A stretch of 12,470 nt of DNA from Bacillota bacterium (GTDB lineage: Bacteria; Bacillota; Clostridia; Lachnospirales; WQUN01), in NCBI GenBank assembly GCA_009782085.1, contig WQUN01000116.1:1-12470 (forward strand). Direction: 5' to 3'. A model generated the notes under the pieces. It saw nothing but the letters and a program-made list of their open reading frames with translations, did no database searches and was not told where the DNA came from. How positions within the stretch are numbered: the stretch's first letter is position 1; each line of letters begins with the position of its first letter. The position numbers were made by a program, and so were the translations under genes. Of this stretch, positions 7,401-12,470 are shown in pieces.

Positions 7401-8294
7401 CGCGGTGCCCAGGCTCTTCGCCGTCCCGCCGCCCGGCGCGAAGGCGTCCGCGATCCGCGCCTGCCTCACGTGGGTCGCGACGGCCTTGCCGAGGGCGCGC
7501 ACCAGGTATTTAAGCCGCTTGTACTCGTCCGCCAGGTCGGCGGAGAGTATGACGTCCTGGCCCAGCGGCAGGACGCCGCTGTTTTCCGCGCCGGCCCGCG
7601 CGTACAGCGCGCTTAGGTCGGGGAAGGAGGCCGGCTCGTGCGATCCGAACGGTATGTAGTAGCGGAACCCCTCCAGCTCCCGTATCTCGTTGCCCGAGAG
7701 CCTCGCGACGGCGGCCTTGTGCTCCTGGGAAGCGCCGCATTCCGGGAAGAGCGCGAGCTGCGAGTCCAAAACGACGCCCGCCGCGCCCAAAGCCATATAG
7801 GCGGCCGCCGTGTGGACGCCCACGCCGCCCATGACGTAGACCTCCGCGCCGGCTTTTTTACAGGCGCCGATCATTTTCTGGAACAAAATGAACGCGGAGT
7901 CGTCCCCGCCCAGCCCGGCGCTCTCCGCGCCTTTCAGGATCAGCTTCTTCGCCCCGGCGGCCAGCGCCGCCTCCGCGCTTTCGCCCGACGCTGCCAGCCA
8001 GACGGTTTCCGCGCCCGGCGTTTCCGGCCTTCGCGCGCCCCAGGGCAATATCGCCGCGCGGACGTTGGGCGGCAGTTCTATGTCCCACGTCGCCGGGTCA
8101 GACGCGCAAACGCCGAATACGCCCGAATACGCGGCCATTTCGCCCAAAGCCCTCTCCGCCGCCCGGCGGTCGTGGCCCAGGTGCAGCACCGGAAACGCCC
8201 CCGCCCCGGCGGACGCTCTCGCAAGGGCGGCGTCGGGCCGTTCAAAAGGGGTGACGAACCAGATACGCGTATCGATTGCACGATCTCTTCTCAT
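1482..8294 (-). CDS. PfaD-PfaA-like fusion: (NPD)2-KS-AT-ACP-KR polyketide/PUFA-type lipid synthase
   Basis: A 2270-aa multidomain synthase, cytoplasmic by composition. Domains by residue: 1-290, a degenerate nitropropane-dioxygenase-like (NPD) barrel; 295-590, a PfaD/FabK-like FMN enoyl reductase with QGPM (303-306) and ESGGHDGP (431-438, His435); 650-1090, ketosynthase with DAACASS (836-842, Cys839), EPHGTG (His974) and GHTK (His1014); 1188-1510, acyltransferase with FPGQGSQ (1195-1201), GHSYGE (Ser1283) and AFHS (His1387), the malonyl-type signature; 1610-1655, an Ala/Glu-rich linker; 1660-1742, one acyl carrier protein with LSIDSIKKMEI (phosphopantetheine Ser1698); 1800-2260, a structural half plus catalytic ketoreductase with GGAQGI (1993-1998), Ser2161, Tyr2174 and Asn2178. 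DAACASS and DSIKKMEI resemble PUFA synthase PfaA more than modular PKS. Dehydratase and thioesterase are not recognisable, and PfaA normally carries several ACPs. The ATG start has GGAGAGG 9 nt upstream. It is the last gene of an operon with an ABC transporter, 27 nt after the permease stop, and is followed by a strong terminator. Each active site kept looks intact, so it should be functional. The product (secondary lipid or polyketide) is unknown; it must be activated by a phosphopantetheinyl transferase encoded elsewhere. Confidence 0.93.
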   Translation of the reverse strand: MRRDRAIDTRIWFVTPFERPDAALARASAGAGAFPVLHLGHDRRAAERALGEMAAYSGVFGVCASDPATWDIELPPNVRAAILPWGARRPETPGAETVWLAASGESAEAALAAGAKKLILKGAESAGLGGDDSAFILFQKMIGACKKAGAEVYVMGGVGVHTAAAYMALGAAGVVLDSQLALFPECGASQEHKAAVARLSGNEIRELEGFRYYIPFGSHEPASFPDLSALYARAGAENSGVLPLGQDVILSADLADEYKRLKYLVRALGKAVATHVRQARIADAFAPGGGTAKSLGTAYPIAQGPMARISDEPAFLRSVAEGGALPFLAMSMMTGEAAESALARTKEALGDMPWGVGILGFTYPKTLEEQTKLILEAKPPFVLIAGGRPEQGKTFEQAGIQVLLHAPTPGAFDMFLKESLTQASYIFEGRESGGHDGPLFSAVLWEKQINRILKSENAPDMRVFFAGGVHDALSAAFVRVAAGPLCSRGARVGLLCGTGYLYTEEAVRDGAITAAYQKLIIEKDKTLLLRSGSGQETRCVSSPFTDFFLEEKARMEAEGLPQAAILQNLENLNLGRLRIASKGLERDGGELKALPEGEQLARGLYMTGAVTELTDKTTAIAALHVDLTAGSLRILSEIPVPEASSSSDASRDIAVIGMAGIYPGAADADEFWRNVVFGRNCITEVPEDRWPADVFYDPEPKDTDHVLCKWGGFVGKTDFDCLEFGITPQSMTSIESVQLLSLLVAKRALQDAGIDDPASADLEDTTVIFGAEGAGELTMAYTFRTSLMRMFKGMPKEADENLPRLTEDSFPGILSNVIAGRISNRLNTRGNNYTVDAACASSLAALDIAVTDLRDGKAGMVVLGGADLHDGAMDFQVFGSTYALSKKGRCATFDSEADGIVISEGIGAIVLKRREDAEADGDRIYAVIKGIGGSSDGKSLALTAPSKNGQILALERAYESAGVRPSEVGMIEPHGTGTVVGDRIELQALSHVFWEDGARPGKTALSSLKSLIGHTKCASGMAGLIKAIYCVRHGVLPPTLHLKKPSKVYAPGSPFVFRAEKAGYWRGERRIAGVSGFGFGGTNFHAVVENYGEGRPETTLRSWPAELFLFPGGDAAEAEVLMDKVRETLEINDSLRLVDISCSLAAKSGGKDIQYAIVAGSADELLSRMDQARNGAEDEFVYKLKPVPGKVAFLFPGQGSQRVNMAADLFNVFPSMRRLLDGAEEYEDVLFPPSVFTDEEKKAQRELITDTRNAQPLLGIADLAIAELLKDFGVEPDMAAGHSYGELPALCFAGAIAPEDLVPLSRARAGAIMDAVKSDPGRMAAVITDRETLAKLLEGETDVRAVNYNAPRQTVVAGTGAGMDAFLKKAEAAGVPCNELNVACAFHSPLLKGADGNFAASLEKYALGTPSLPVMSNTDAGLYPDAPEEIKERLAAHLVNPVRFTEEIENMSREGAAVFVEAGPGRALTALVSEILKDKNIAVIQTERGDANGLTFFLQGLAKYAATGRAINADELFRGRGARVLDIDEPRNNRKKGIIWKVDGRGVAPENAVSPDAQNLENLSEWLRSGKAGGAAREPYEGNADKVVLSYLDNMNALIKDHRDVIMGYLGAADIEPRAEAPRRRLLAAAPEEEEAAAALEAGGTPEENGNGELPDIGKMTSEQITAVIFDIVSEKTGYPVDMLTLDTDLEADLSIDSIKKMEIIGGLRSRIKMPVNENGMEAYFEKIISVRKFRDLTAWVEELGKAEASGAPAAQAAETVSARLVADLNDDPKPRQTKELTRLTYTETPFPITERDESRLAGKSFALTDDGGGLARAAAERLKAAGAEALVLDTDEQTDLSGFDGLILINSAAGTRRYTVMDQFGLLKRADMGKLRWAVAFDDVPASLLAAGDFGEALETYGLPQGFRGLMKSLGYEYPNTRFGAVQFDTPFDPETFADTVADELADTKPLPELFYRDNQRFFLLPDVNPLGAEAAAPGEVLDAESVVVVLGGAQGITSHVVARYAMDVQCRYILAGRSADDPEYAKYAEFETVDEIRKYLITHENMKQPREIEAKAKAAFKSSRIAASVARFEKAGARAEYMRADATDPEAFGALLAEVRAKYGKIDGVIHAAGILEDKLFRDKEADSFARVYNTKAAPLAAVLAKALPELKLLVMFSSMSSAFGNAGQCDYSAGNSALDSAAQILKKRNPALRAVAFDWGPWRGAGMVNESLENEFNKRGISLIELDRGGEFFADELARGDEPNVLAMAIEPRAVTELLEGYLGSER

Positions 8295-8303
8295 GCCGGT
8301 ATC

Positions 8304-8310
8304 CCTCTCC
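8304..8310 (-). promoter_or_regulatory. Ribosome binding site of the lipid synthase
   Basis: GGAGAGG on the minus strand, 9 nt before the ATG at 8294. It is the clearest Shine-Dalgarno in the operon and lies in the 27-nt gap after the permease stop. It supports the chosen start and independent initiation on the shared mRNA. Confidence 0.75.
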
Positions 8311-8321
8311 TTCAGATATTT

Positions 8322-11300
8322 TTACTCCACGCTTTTCAGGCTTTCCACCATATCTATGCGATGCAGCCGGAAACTCACGATCCGGTTGACGATCAGCGTG
8401 AAACCGACGGTCATAAGGTAACTCCAGATATAGCTCCAGACGGTCGTGTTCCTGCTGAACACGAGTATGTCCACCTCGGCCGTGTTTACGACGAACCTAA
8501 GGAGCCACACCCCCAGCGCGAGCCCGGCCGCCGCCCCCGCGAGGGCCAGCACGAGCGTCTCGCGGTTGATATAGCGCGAAACCTCCCTGTCGAAGAAGCC
8601 CAGCACCTTTATCGTCGCGATCTCCCGGCGGCGCTCCTCCACGTTGACGCCGGAGAGCGAGAACAGCACCGTAAAGGCCAGCGCGGCCGCCGAAAGGATC
8701 AGCACGGCCACGACGTAGCCCATGGCGCTCACCATGTCCTCCAGATTCGCGCGGGTGTCCGCCGTGAAGCCGACCCCCGCGAACCCGGAGTCCGCCAGGA
8801 TCTCCGCGGCGAGCGCCTCCTTGTCCGCGCCGGGCTTCATCACGCCGTATACGGAGCCGGCGGCCGGTTCCGCGCCGAACAGCGTCCCGTAGACGGCCGG
8901 GGTTATGTAAATAAAGTGGTTGATATAGTTTTCGGCCAGAGCCGTAATAGGCAAAGACACGTATTTCCCCTCGTCCACGCGTATGCGGAGGCTGTCGCCG
9001 ACGCCCACGCCCATCAGGCGGGCGGCCTTGTCGGTCAAAACCACGCCGCCGTCCGTCAGGTTCACTTGTTCCCCTGTCGCCGGGTCGCGGAGGCGGATGA
9101 AGCCGTCCAGGCGGCCGGGGTCGAGCGGGCAGATCATCGTGACCGACCGGGGCTCCCCGCCGCTGTCGATGTTCACGGTCTTCACCGCGACAGGCAGCGA
9201 GGACGCGGCCAGCCCGGCAAAACGCTCCGCCGCCTCGGCGCGCGCCTCGTCCGTGTCTCCCGTGGAAAACTGCGCGGAGAAGTCATAGACCACGACGCGG
9301 CTGAACTGGTTCGGGACGGAGGAATGCACGGCCTCGTTCAGCCCGAAGCCGGTGAAGGTGAGCGCGGCGCAGCCCGCTATGCCCACCAAAGTCATCAGCA
9401 GGCGCCTGACGTACCTGAAAATGTTCCGCGCGGTGACCTTCTGCAGAAAGCCCAGCCGCCGCCAGAAAAACTGGACGTATTCGAGAAAGATGCGCCGGCC
9501 CGGCGGCGGGGCCTTGGGCAGCATCAGGTTCGCGGGGCACTCGCGGAGCGACCGCCCGCTGACGATCAAAGCCGTGCCCAAGGTGCAGGCGAGCGCCAGC
9601 GCCGAGGCCAGCATGGCATAGAATAAGTCCGCCGGAGTCTCAAGCGGCGGGAACCGGAAGAGGATGCCGTAGGCGTTGGCGATCAGGCGCGGGAAAAGGT
9701 TGAACCCCAGCGCCAGGCCCGCCGCCAGGCCCAGCGCGTTGGCCAGCGCGGCGAAGACGGCGTACTTGGCGGCTATCTGCCCGCCGGAATAGCCCAGCGC
9801 CTTCAGGATGCCGGTCTGCACGCGGTCCTCCTCGACGGTGCGGGTCATGGTGGTCAAGGTGATCAGCACAGCCACCAGGAAAAACACGAGCGGGAAAACC
9901 GCCCCGACCGCGATTATGCGGTTGCAGTTTTCCTTGTAATCGGCGAAGGCCTCGTTGGCGAACAGGTCCAGCGTATACCATTCCGGCTCCTTGACGTCCG
10001 CCAAAGCCTTCTCGCCGTCGGCGATCTTGGCCTTCGCGTCGTCCAGCTTCGGCTGGTTGTCAGTCACCAGATTATCATATTTCGCCTGCTCGGCGGCCAG
10101 GTCCTTCTGGGCCTGGTCCAGCTTGTTCCGGGCGTCGTTGAGCGACGCGGAGCCCTCGGTGCTCTTGCTGTTATAATCCGCCAGGTTCGTATCGTAATCG
10201 GCCAGGTTCGTTTCGTAATCGGCCTGGTTCGCATTGTATTCGGCGAGCTTTTCATCGTAATCGGCCAGGTTTTTCCCGTAATCGCTCCGGCCTTGCTCCA
10301 GTTCCGCGCGCTTGGCCGCCAGTACGTCTCCCTGCGCCTTCAGCTCGGCCTCCTTCGCGCCGATCTGCGCGTAGGCCGCGTCGAGCGCCGCCTTCCTGGG
10401 GGCGTATTTGGACGTGTAGTCGGCGATCATCTCGGTGTACGAGGCGTATTCGGGCGTGTTTTCCGGGATCCCGGCCAAAGTGGCCTGATAGGCGGCTATC
10501 GCCTGCCGGTACGGCTCCAGCTCCGCCGCCTGCGCGTCCAGCTTCGTCCGCTCGCCGTCCAGCGCGGCTTTCGCCCCGTTCCACTGCTCTTCGCCTTGGC
10601 CAAGCGTCTCCTCCGCGGTGTCCAGCGTCTTAAGGGCGTCGTCCAGCTTCGCCTTGCCCTCGTCCAGCCCCGTTTTGGCGTCGTCCAGCTTCGTTTTGGC
10701 GTCGTCCAGCTCCGCTTTGGCGTCGTCCAGCTTCTTCCTGGCGTCGGTCGTCTCGTTGTCATATTTGGCCTTTTCGTCGGCGTACTGCTTTTCGCTGTCC
10801 GCCAGCTGCGCCTTGGCGTCGTCCAGCTTGGCCGCGCCGTCGGTAATCTCCCGCTCGGCATCGCTTAGCTTTTGCTTGGCGTCGTCCAGCCTGGACCTGG
10901 CGTCGGACACCAGCTCGTCCCGGCGGACCGGCGCACGCTCCGCGCCCAGGTCCTCCAGCTCCTGCTTCACGGGCTTCACGAGCGCCTCGTACGCGTCGTC
11001 GAAACGGCTGATATTGCCGGGGTTTCGGACGCGCACGCTGATGTCCGAATAGGCGTCCATGGTGAACGCCGAAGGATCGAGCAGCAAAAAGGCGTTCACC
11101 GCGCCGTAGCCGATCCCGCTGGCGGCGCGCGAGACGGTCATGGTGTAAAGCGGGCTGCGGGCCACGCCGACTATCACGTACGCGTCGTCCGTCACCGTGT
11201 CGGTCAGGGGCTCGTCTTTTCCGGAGGTCAGCCTGACCGTGTCGCCTATCGCCGCGCCGTTGTCGGCCATGAATTTTTCGTCCGCCGCGGCCTCGCCGGC

Positions 11301-11678
11301 CCGCTCGGGCAGGCGGCCCTCCAGCAGGTAGGGGGCGTTGACCAGCCCGTCATTGGACATAAGGCGGACGACGTAGGAGCGCCCTGGCCGGTCCAGCAAG
11401 ACGTCGGCGGTATACCCGGCGGACGCCGCCTCCACCCCCGGCAGGCCCCTGACCCGGTTTATATCGTCTTCGGTAAAGCCGAAGGCGGACAGCACGCGTA
11501 TGTCGGAGAAGCGCTGGCCGTCGTAGTAGGCCTGCGCCGTCAGCCGCATGTCCGGGCCGGCGGCCCGCACGCCCACGAAAAAGGCCGCGCCTAAAAGGAC
11601 TATGCAGGTCATCGCGATAAAGCGGCCCGTATGCCCTCTTATGTAACGGAACGTGTTCCGAAGGAGATATTTATTCAC
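8322..11678 (-). CDS. FtsX/MacB-type ABC transporter permease with large coiled-coil domain
   Basis: An 1118-aa membrane subunit. An N-terminal membrane segment (about 17-37) is followed by an extracytoplasmic MacB_PCD-like region (to about 225) and a long Ala/Asp/Lys-rich coiled coil (about 226-565) built partly from 7-residue repeats of LDDAK type and LADY type. Then come membrane segments near 590-610, 638-662 and 685-708 (first FtsX core), 758-778, a second extracytoplasmic domain, and segments near 986-1010, 1040-1062 and 1078-1098 (second FtsX core). EERRREIATIKVLGF (1014-1028), and TVEEDRVQTGILKALGY (614-630) at the end of the first membrane segment, are the coupling-loop signature of FtsX-like permeases that meet the ATPase. 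Each FtsX core looks complete, so a single chain could act as a pseudo-dimer. The start is GTG at 11678, 4 nt after the ATPase stop, with GGTGAG overlapping that stop as a possible ribosome site, which suggests translational coupling. Permeases of this type handle lipoproteins, lipids, peptides or mechanical signalling rather than small nutrients. The substrate is unknown; export of the synthase product is an inference from the operon. Confidence 0.92.
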   Translation of the reverse strand: MNKYLLRNTFRYIRGHTGRFIAMTCIVLLGAAFFVGVRAAGPDMRLTAQAYYDGQRFSDIRVLSAFGFTEDDINRVRGLPGVEAASAGYTADVLLDRPGRSYVVRLMSNDGLVNAPYLLEGRLPERAGEAAADEKFMADNGAAIGDTVRLTSGKDEPLTDTVTDDAYVIVGVARSPLYTMTVSRAASGIGYGAVNAFLLLDPSAFTMDAYSDISVRVRNPGNISRFDDAYEALVKPVKQELEDLGAERAPVRRDELVSDARSRLDDAKQKLSDAEREITDGAAKLDDAKAQLADSEKQYADEKAKYDNETTDARKKLDDAKAELDDAKTKLDDAKTGLDEGKAKLDDALKTLDTAEETLGQGEEQWNGAKAALDGERTKLDAQAAELEPYRQAIAAYQATLAGIPENTPEYASYTEMIADYTSKYAPRKAALDAAYAQIGAKEAELKAQGDVLAAKRAELEQGRSDYGKNLADYDEKLAEYNANQADYETNLADYDTNLADYNSKSTEGSASLNDARNKLDQAQKDLAAEQAKYDNLVTDNQPKLDDAKAKIADGEKALADVKEPEWYTLDLFANEAFADYKENCNRIIAVGAVFPLVFFLVAVLITLTTMTRTVEEDRVQTGILKALGYSGGQIAAKYAVFAALANALGLAAGLALGFNLFPRLIANAYGILFRFPPLETPADLFYAMLASALALACTLGTALIVSGRSLRECPANLMLPKAPPPGRRIFLEYVQFFWRRLGFLQKVTARNIFRYVRRLLMTLVGIAGCAALTFTGFGLNEAVHSSVPNQFSRVVVYDFSAQFSTGDTDEARAEAAERFAGLAASSLPVAVKTVNIDSGGEPRSVTMICPLDPGRLDGFIRLRDPATGEQVNLTDGGVVLTDKAARLMGVGVGDSLRIRVDEGKYVSLPITALAENYINHFIYITPAVYGTLFGAEPAAGSVYGVMKPGADKEALAAEILADSGFAGVGFTADTRANLEDMVSAMGYVVAVLILSAAALAFTVLFSLSGVNVEERRREIATIKVLGFFDREVSRYINRETLVLALAGAAAGLALGVWLLRFVVNTAEVDILVFSRNTTVWSYIWSYLMTVGFTLIVNRIVSFRLHRIDMVESLKSVE
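10171..10296 (-). repeat. Six tandem 21-bp units inside the permease coiled coil
   Basis: Six consecutive in-frame 21-bp units, starting at 10171, 10192, 10213, 10234, 10255 and 10276. Most share the core TCGTAATCGGCCAGGTT on the plus strand. They encode heptads such as LADYDTN / LADYDEK at residues about 461-502 of the permease. The DNA is more alike than the protein needs, which points to recent slippage or recombination expansion. Confidence 0.8.
10635..10739 (-). repeat. Five tandem 21-bp units inside the permease coiled coil
   Basis: Five consecutive 21-bp units (10635, 10656, 10677, 10698, 10719) with the plus-strand core GGCGTCGTCCAGCTTCG, encoding LDDAK-type heptads at residues about 314-348. 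Isolated further copies of the core lie near 10814 and 10878, so the array looks like the centre of an older, decayed expansion. Its register matches a coiled-coil heptad. Confidence 0.8.
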
Positions 11679-11682
11679 TGGC

Positions 11683-12384
11683 TCACCACTCGATCTCGCT
11701 CGCCGGGCGCGGGTTTTCGTTTCGCGTCATGCCCGCCACGGCGCCGTTGCGAAGCGTTATGACCCGGTCGGCCATTGGCGCTATGGCGTGGTTATGAGTG
11801 ATGACGACGACGGTCACGCCCCGCTCGCGGCATGTCGTATGGAGCAGGTTCAGTATGTTCCGGCCGTTGTTGTCGTCCAGCGCGCCGGTGGGCTCGTCGC
11901 ACAGAAGCAGCTTGGGAATCTTGATAAGCGCCCGCGCGATGGACACCCGCTGCTGCTCGCCGCCGGAGAGCTGGGACGGGAAGTTCCCGGCGCGCTCGGA
12001 GAGCCCCACCTCGCCCAGAACCGAAGCCGGGTTAAGCGGGGAGCGGCATATCTGCGCCGCCAGCTCCACGTTCTCGAGGGCGGTCAGGTTCGGCATGAGA
12101 TTGTAGAATTGGAAGACGAAGCCGACGCCGTGCCGGCGGTAGGCGGTCAGCTTCGAGCCGGAGTAGCCGGAGATGTCGTTCCCGTCGACGGAGACCTTTC
12201 CCGAAGTGCAGTGATCCATTCCGCCCAGGATGTTCAGCACGGTAGTCTTGCCCGCGCCGGACGCCCCGGATATGACGGCGAACTCGCCCCGCTCTATTTC
12301 GAAGCTCACGCCGGTCAAGGCGTTTATGGTAACCTCGCCCATGTGATAGGTTTTGTTGACGTTTCGCAAAGACACGTAACTCAT
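11683..12384 (-). CDS. ABC transporter ATP-binding protein (LolD/MacB family)
   Basis: A 233-aa cytoplasmic ATPase that powers the permease encoded next. All nucleotide-binding motifs are intact: Walker A GASGAGKT (40-47), Q-loop Gln92 in FVFQFYNL, signature LSGGEQQR (139-146), Walker B LLLCDEP (159-165, catalytic Glu164), D-loop GALD (167-170) and H-loop His197 in ITHNH. VFQFYNLMPNLTALENVELA is the wording typical of the LolD/MacB/FtsE-like subfamily that partners FtsX-type permeases, and its length is normal for that group. The ATG at 12384 is preceded by the G-rich GCGGGGGT about 6 nt upstream, a weak but acceptable ribosome site. The stop lies 4 nt before the permease GTG. The upstream 86 bp shows no convincing promoter, so the operon likely starts beyond the window. 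Substrate specificity resides in the permease and cannot be read here. Confidence 0.95.
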   Translation of the reverse strand: MSYVSLRNVNKTYHMGEVTINALTGVSFEIERGEFAVISGASGAGKTTVLNILGGMDHCTSGKVSVDGNDISGYSGSKLTAYRRHGVGFVFQFYNLMPNLTALENVELAAQICRSPLNPASVLGEVGLSERAGNFPSQLSGGEQQRVSIARALIKIPKLLLCDEPTGALDDNNGRNILNLLHTTCRERGVTVVVITHNHAIAPMADRVITLRNGAVAGMTRNENPRPASEIEW

Positions 12385-12437
12385 CGCTGACCCCCGCGGA
12401 ATGCAGGATATTTACGCCAGGGCCGGTCGGGCCTCAT
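12381..12437 (-). other. Possible 18-codon upstream ORF overlapping the ATPase start
   Basis: On the minus strand an ATG at 12437 opens an 18-codon frame (MRPDRPWRKYPAFRGGQR). Its TGA overlaps the ATPase ATG as ATGA, an arrangement used for translational coupling. There is no good Shine-Dalgarno before it and the peptide has no recognisable motif, so it may be chance. Together with 12438-12470 this is all the sequence upstream of the ATPase. At the very edge, GAG TAA (12470-12465) resembles the end of a preceding gene. Confidence 0.2.
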
Positions 12438-12470
12438 GGCAGACATTGCCTGTTGTGGATATTTTTACTC

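Noticed and set aside
7638..9626. 662-aa plus-strand ORF across the synthase/permease junction
   Set aside because: It crosses two well-supported minus-strand genes, is low-complexity and shows no motif or ribosome site.
10171..10296. CRISPR array
   Set aside because: The units are contiguous, 21 bp, in frame and without unique spacers. They encode coiled-coil heptads of the permease.
12421..12433. Terminator upstream of the ATPase from GGCC-GGTCG-GGCC
   Set aside because: The stem is only 4 bp and no T-run follows on either strand.

Overview
The window is about 12.5 kb of GC-rich, densely coded bacterial DNA whose third codon positions are strongly G/C. A compact RtcB, an FtsX-type permease with a long extracytoplasmic coiled coil next to a LolD/MacB-like ATPase, and the codon style suggest a high-GC anaerobe of the Clostridia type (Bacillota). 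That placement is inference; nothing in the window fixes the taxonomy, and another phylum is possible.

Left part (1-1481), plus strand. A 58-bp palindromic repeat lies a few bases upstream of a near-consensus promoter, which drives rtcB (RNA ligase). The promoter is so close to the ATG that the mRNA is probably leaderless. After rtcB comes a short intergenic region with a second near-consensus plus-strand promoter, about 60 nt of foldable sequence and a strong intrinsic terminator. It looks like a small-RNA gene or an attenuator with no gene behind it. The terminator also serves the minus-strand operon, which converges from the right.

Right part (1482-12470), minus strand, transcribed right to left. 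This is a tight three-gene operon: an ABC ATPase (233 aa), a large FtsX/MacB-type permease (1118 aa, GTG start 4 nt after the ATPase stop) and a 2270-aa polyketide/PUFA-type synthase (27 nt after the permease stop, with a good Shine-Dalgarno). No promoter or terminator is visible between them. The operon probably begins beyond the right edge, because no promoter is seen in the 86 bp upstream of the ATPase.

The synthase is the most unusual object. Its N-terminus is a tandem 2-nitropropane-dioxygenase-like (PfaD-like enoyl reductase) region in which only the second copy keeps the catalytic-type histidine. This is fused to a PfaA-like KS-AT-ACP-KR with one ACP and no recognisable dehydratase. 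I infer that the enzyme makes an acyl/polyketide lipid and that the co-transcribed ABC transporter moves that product, or maintains the envelope around it. The product cannot be read from the sequence. No phosphopantetheinyl transferase, thioesterase, dehydratase or PfaB/PfaC homologue is in the window; if dedicated ones exist they lie outside, most likely to the right.
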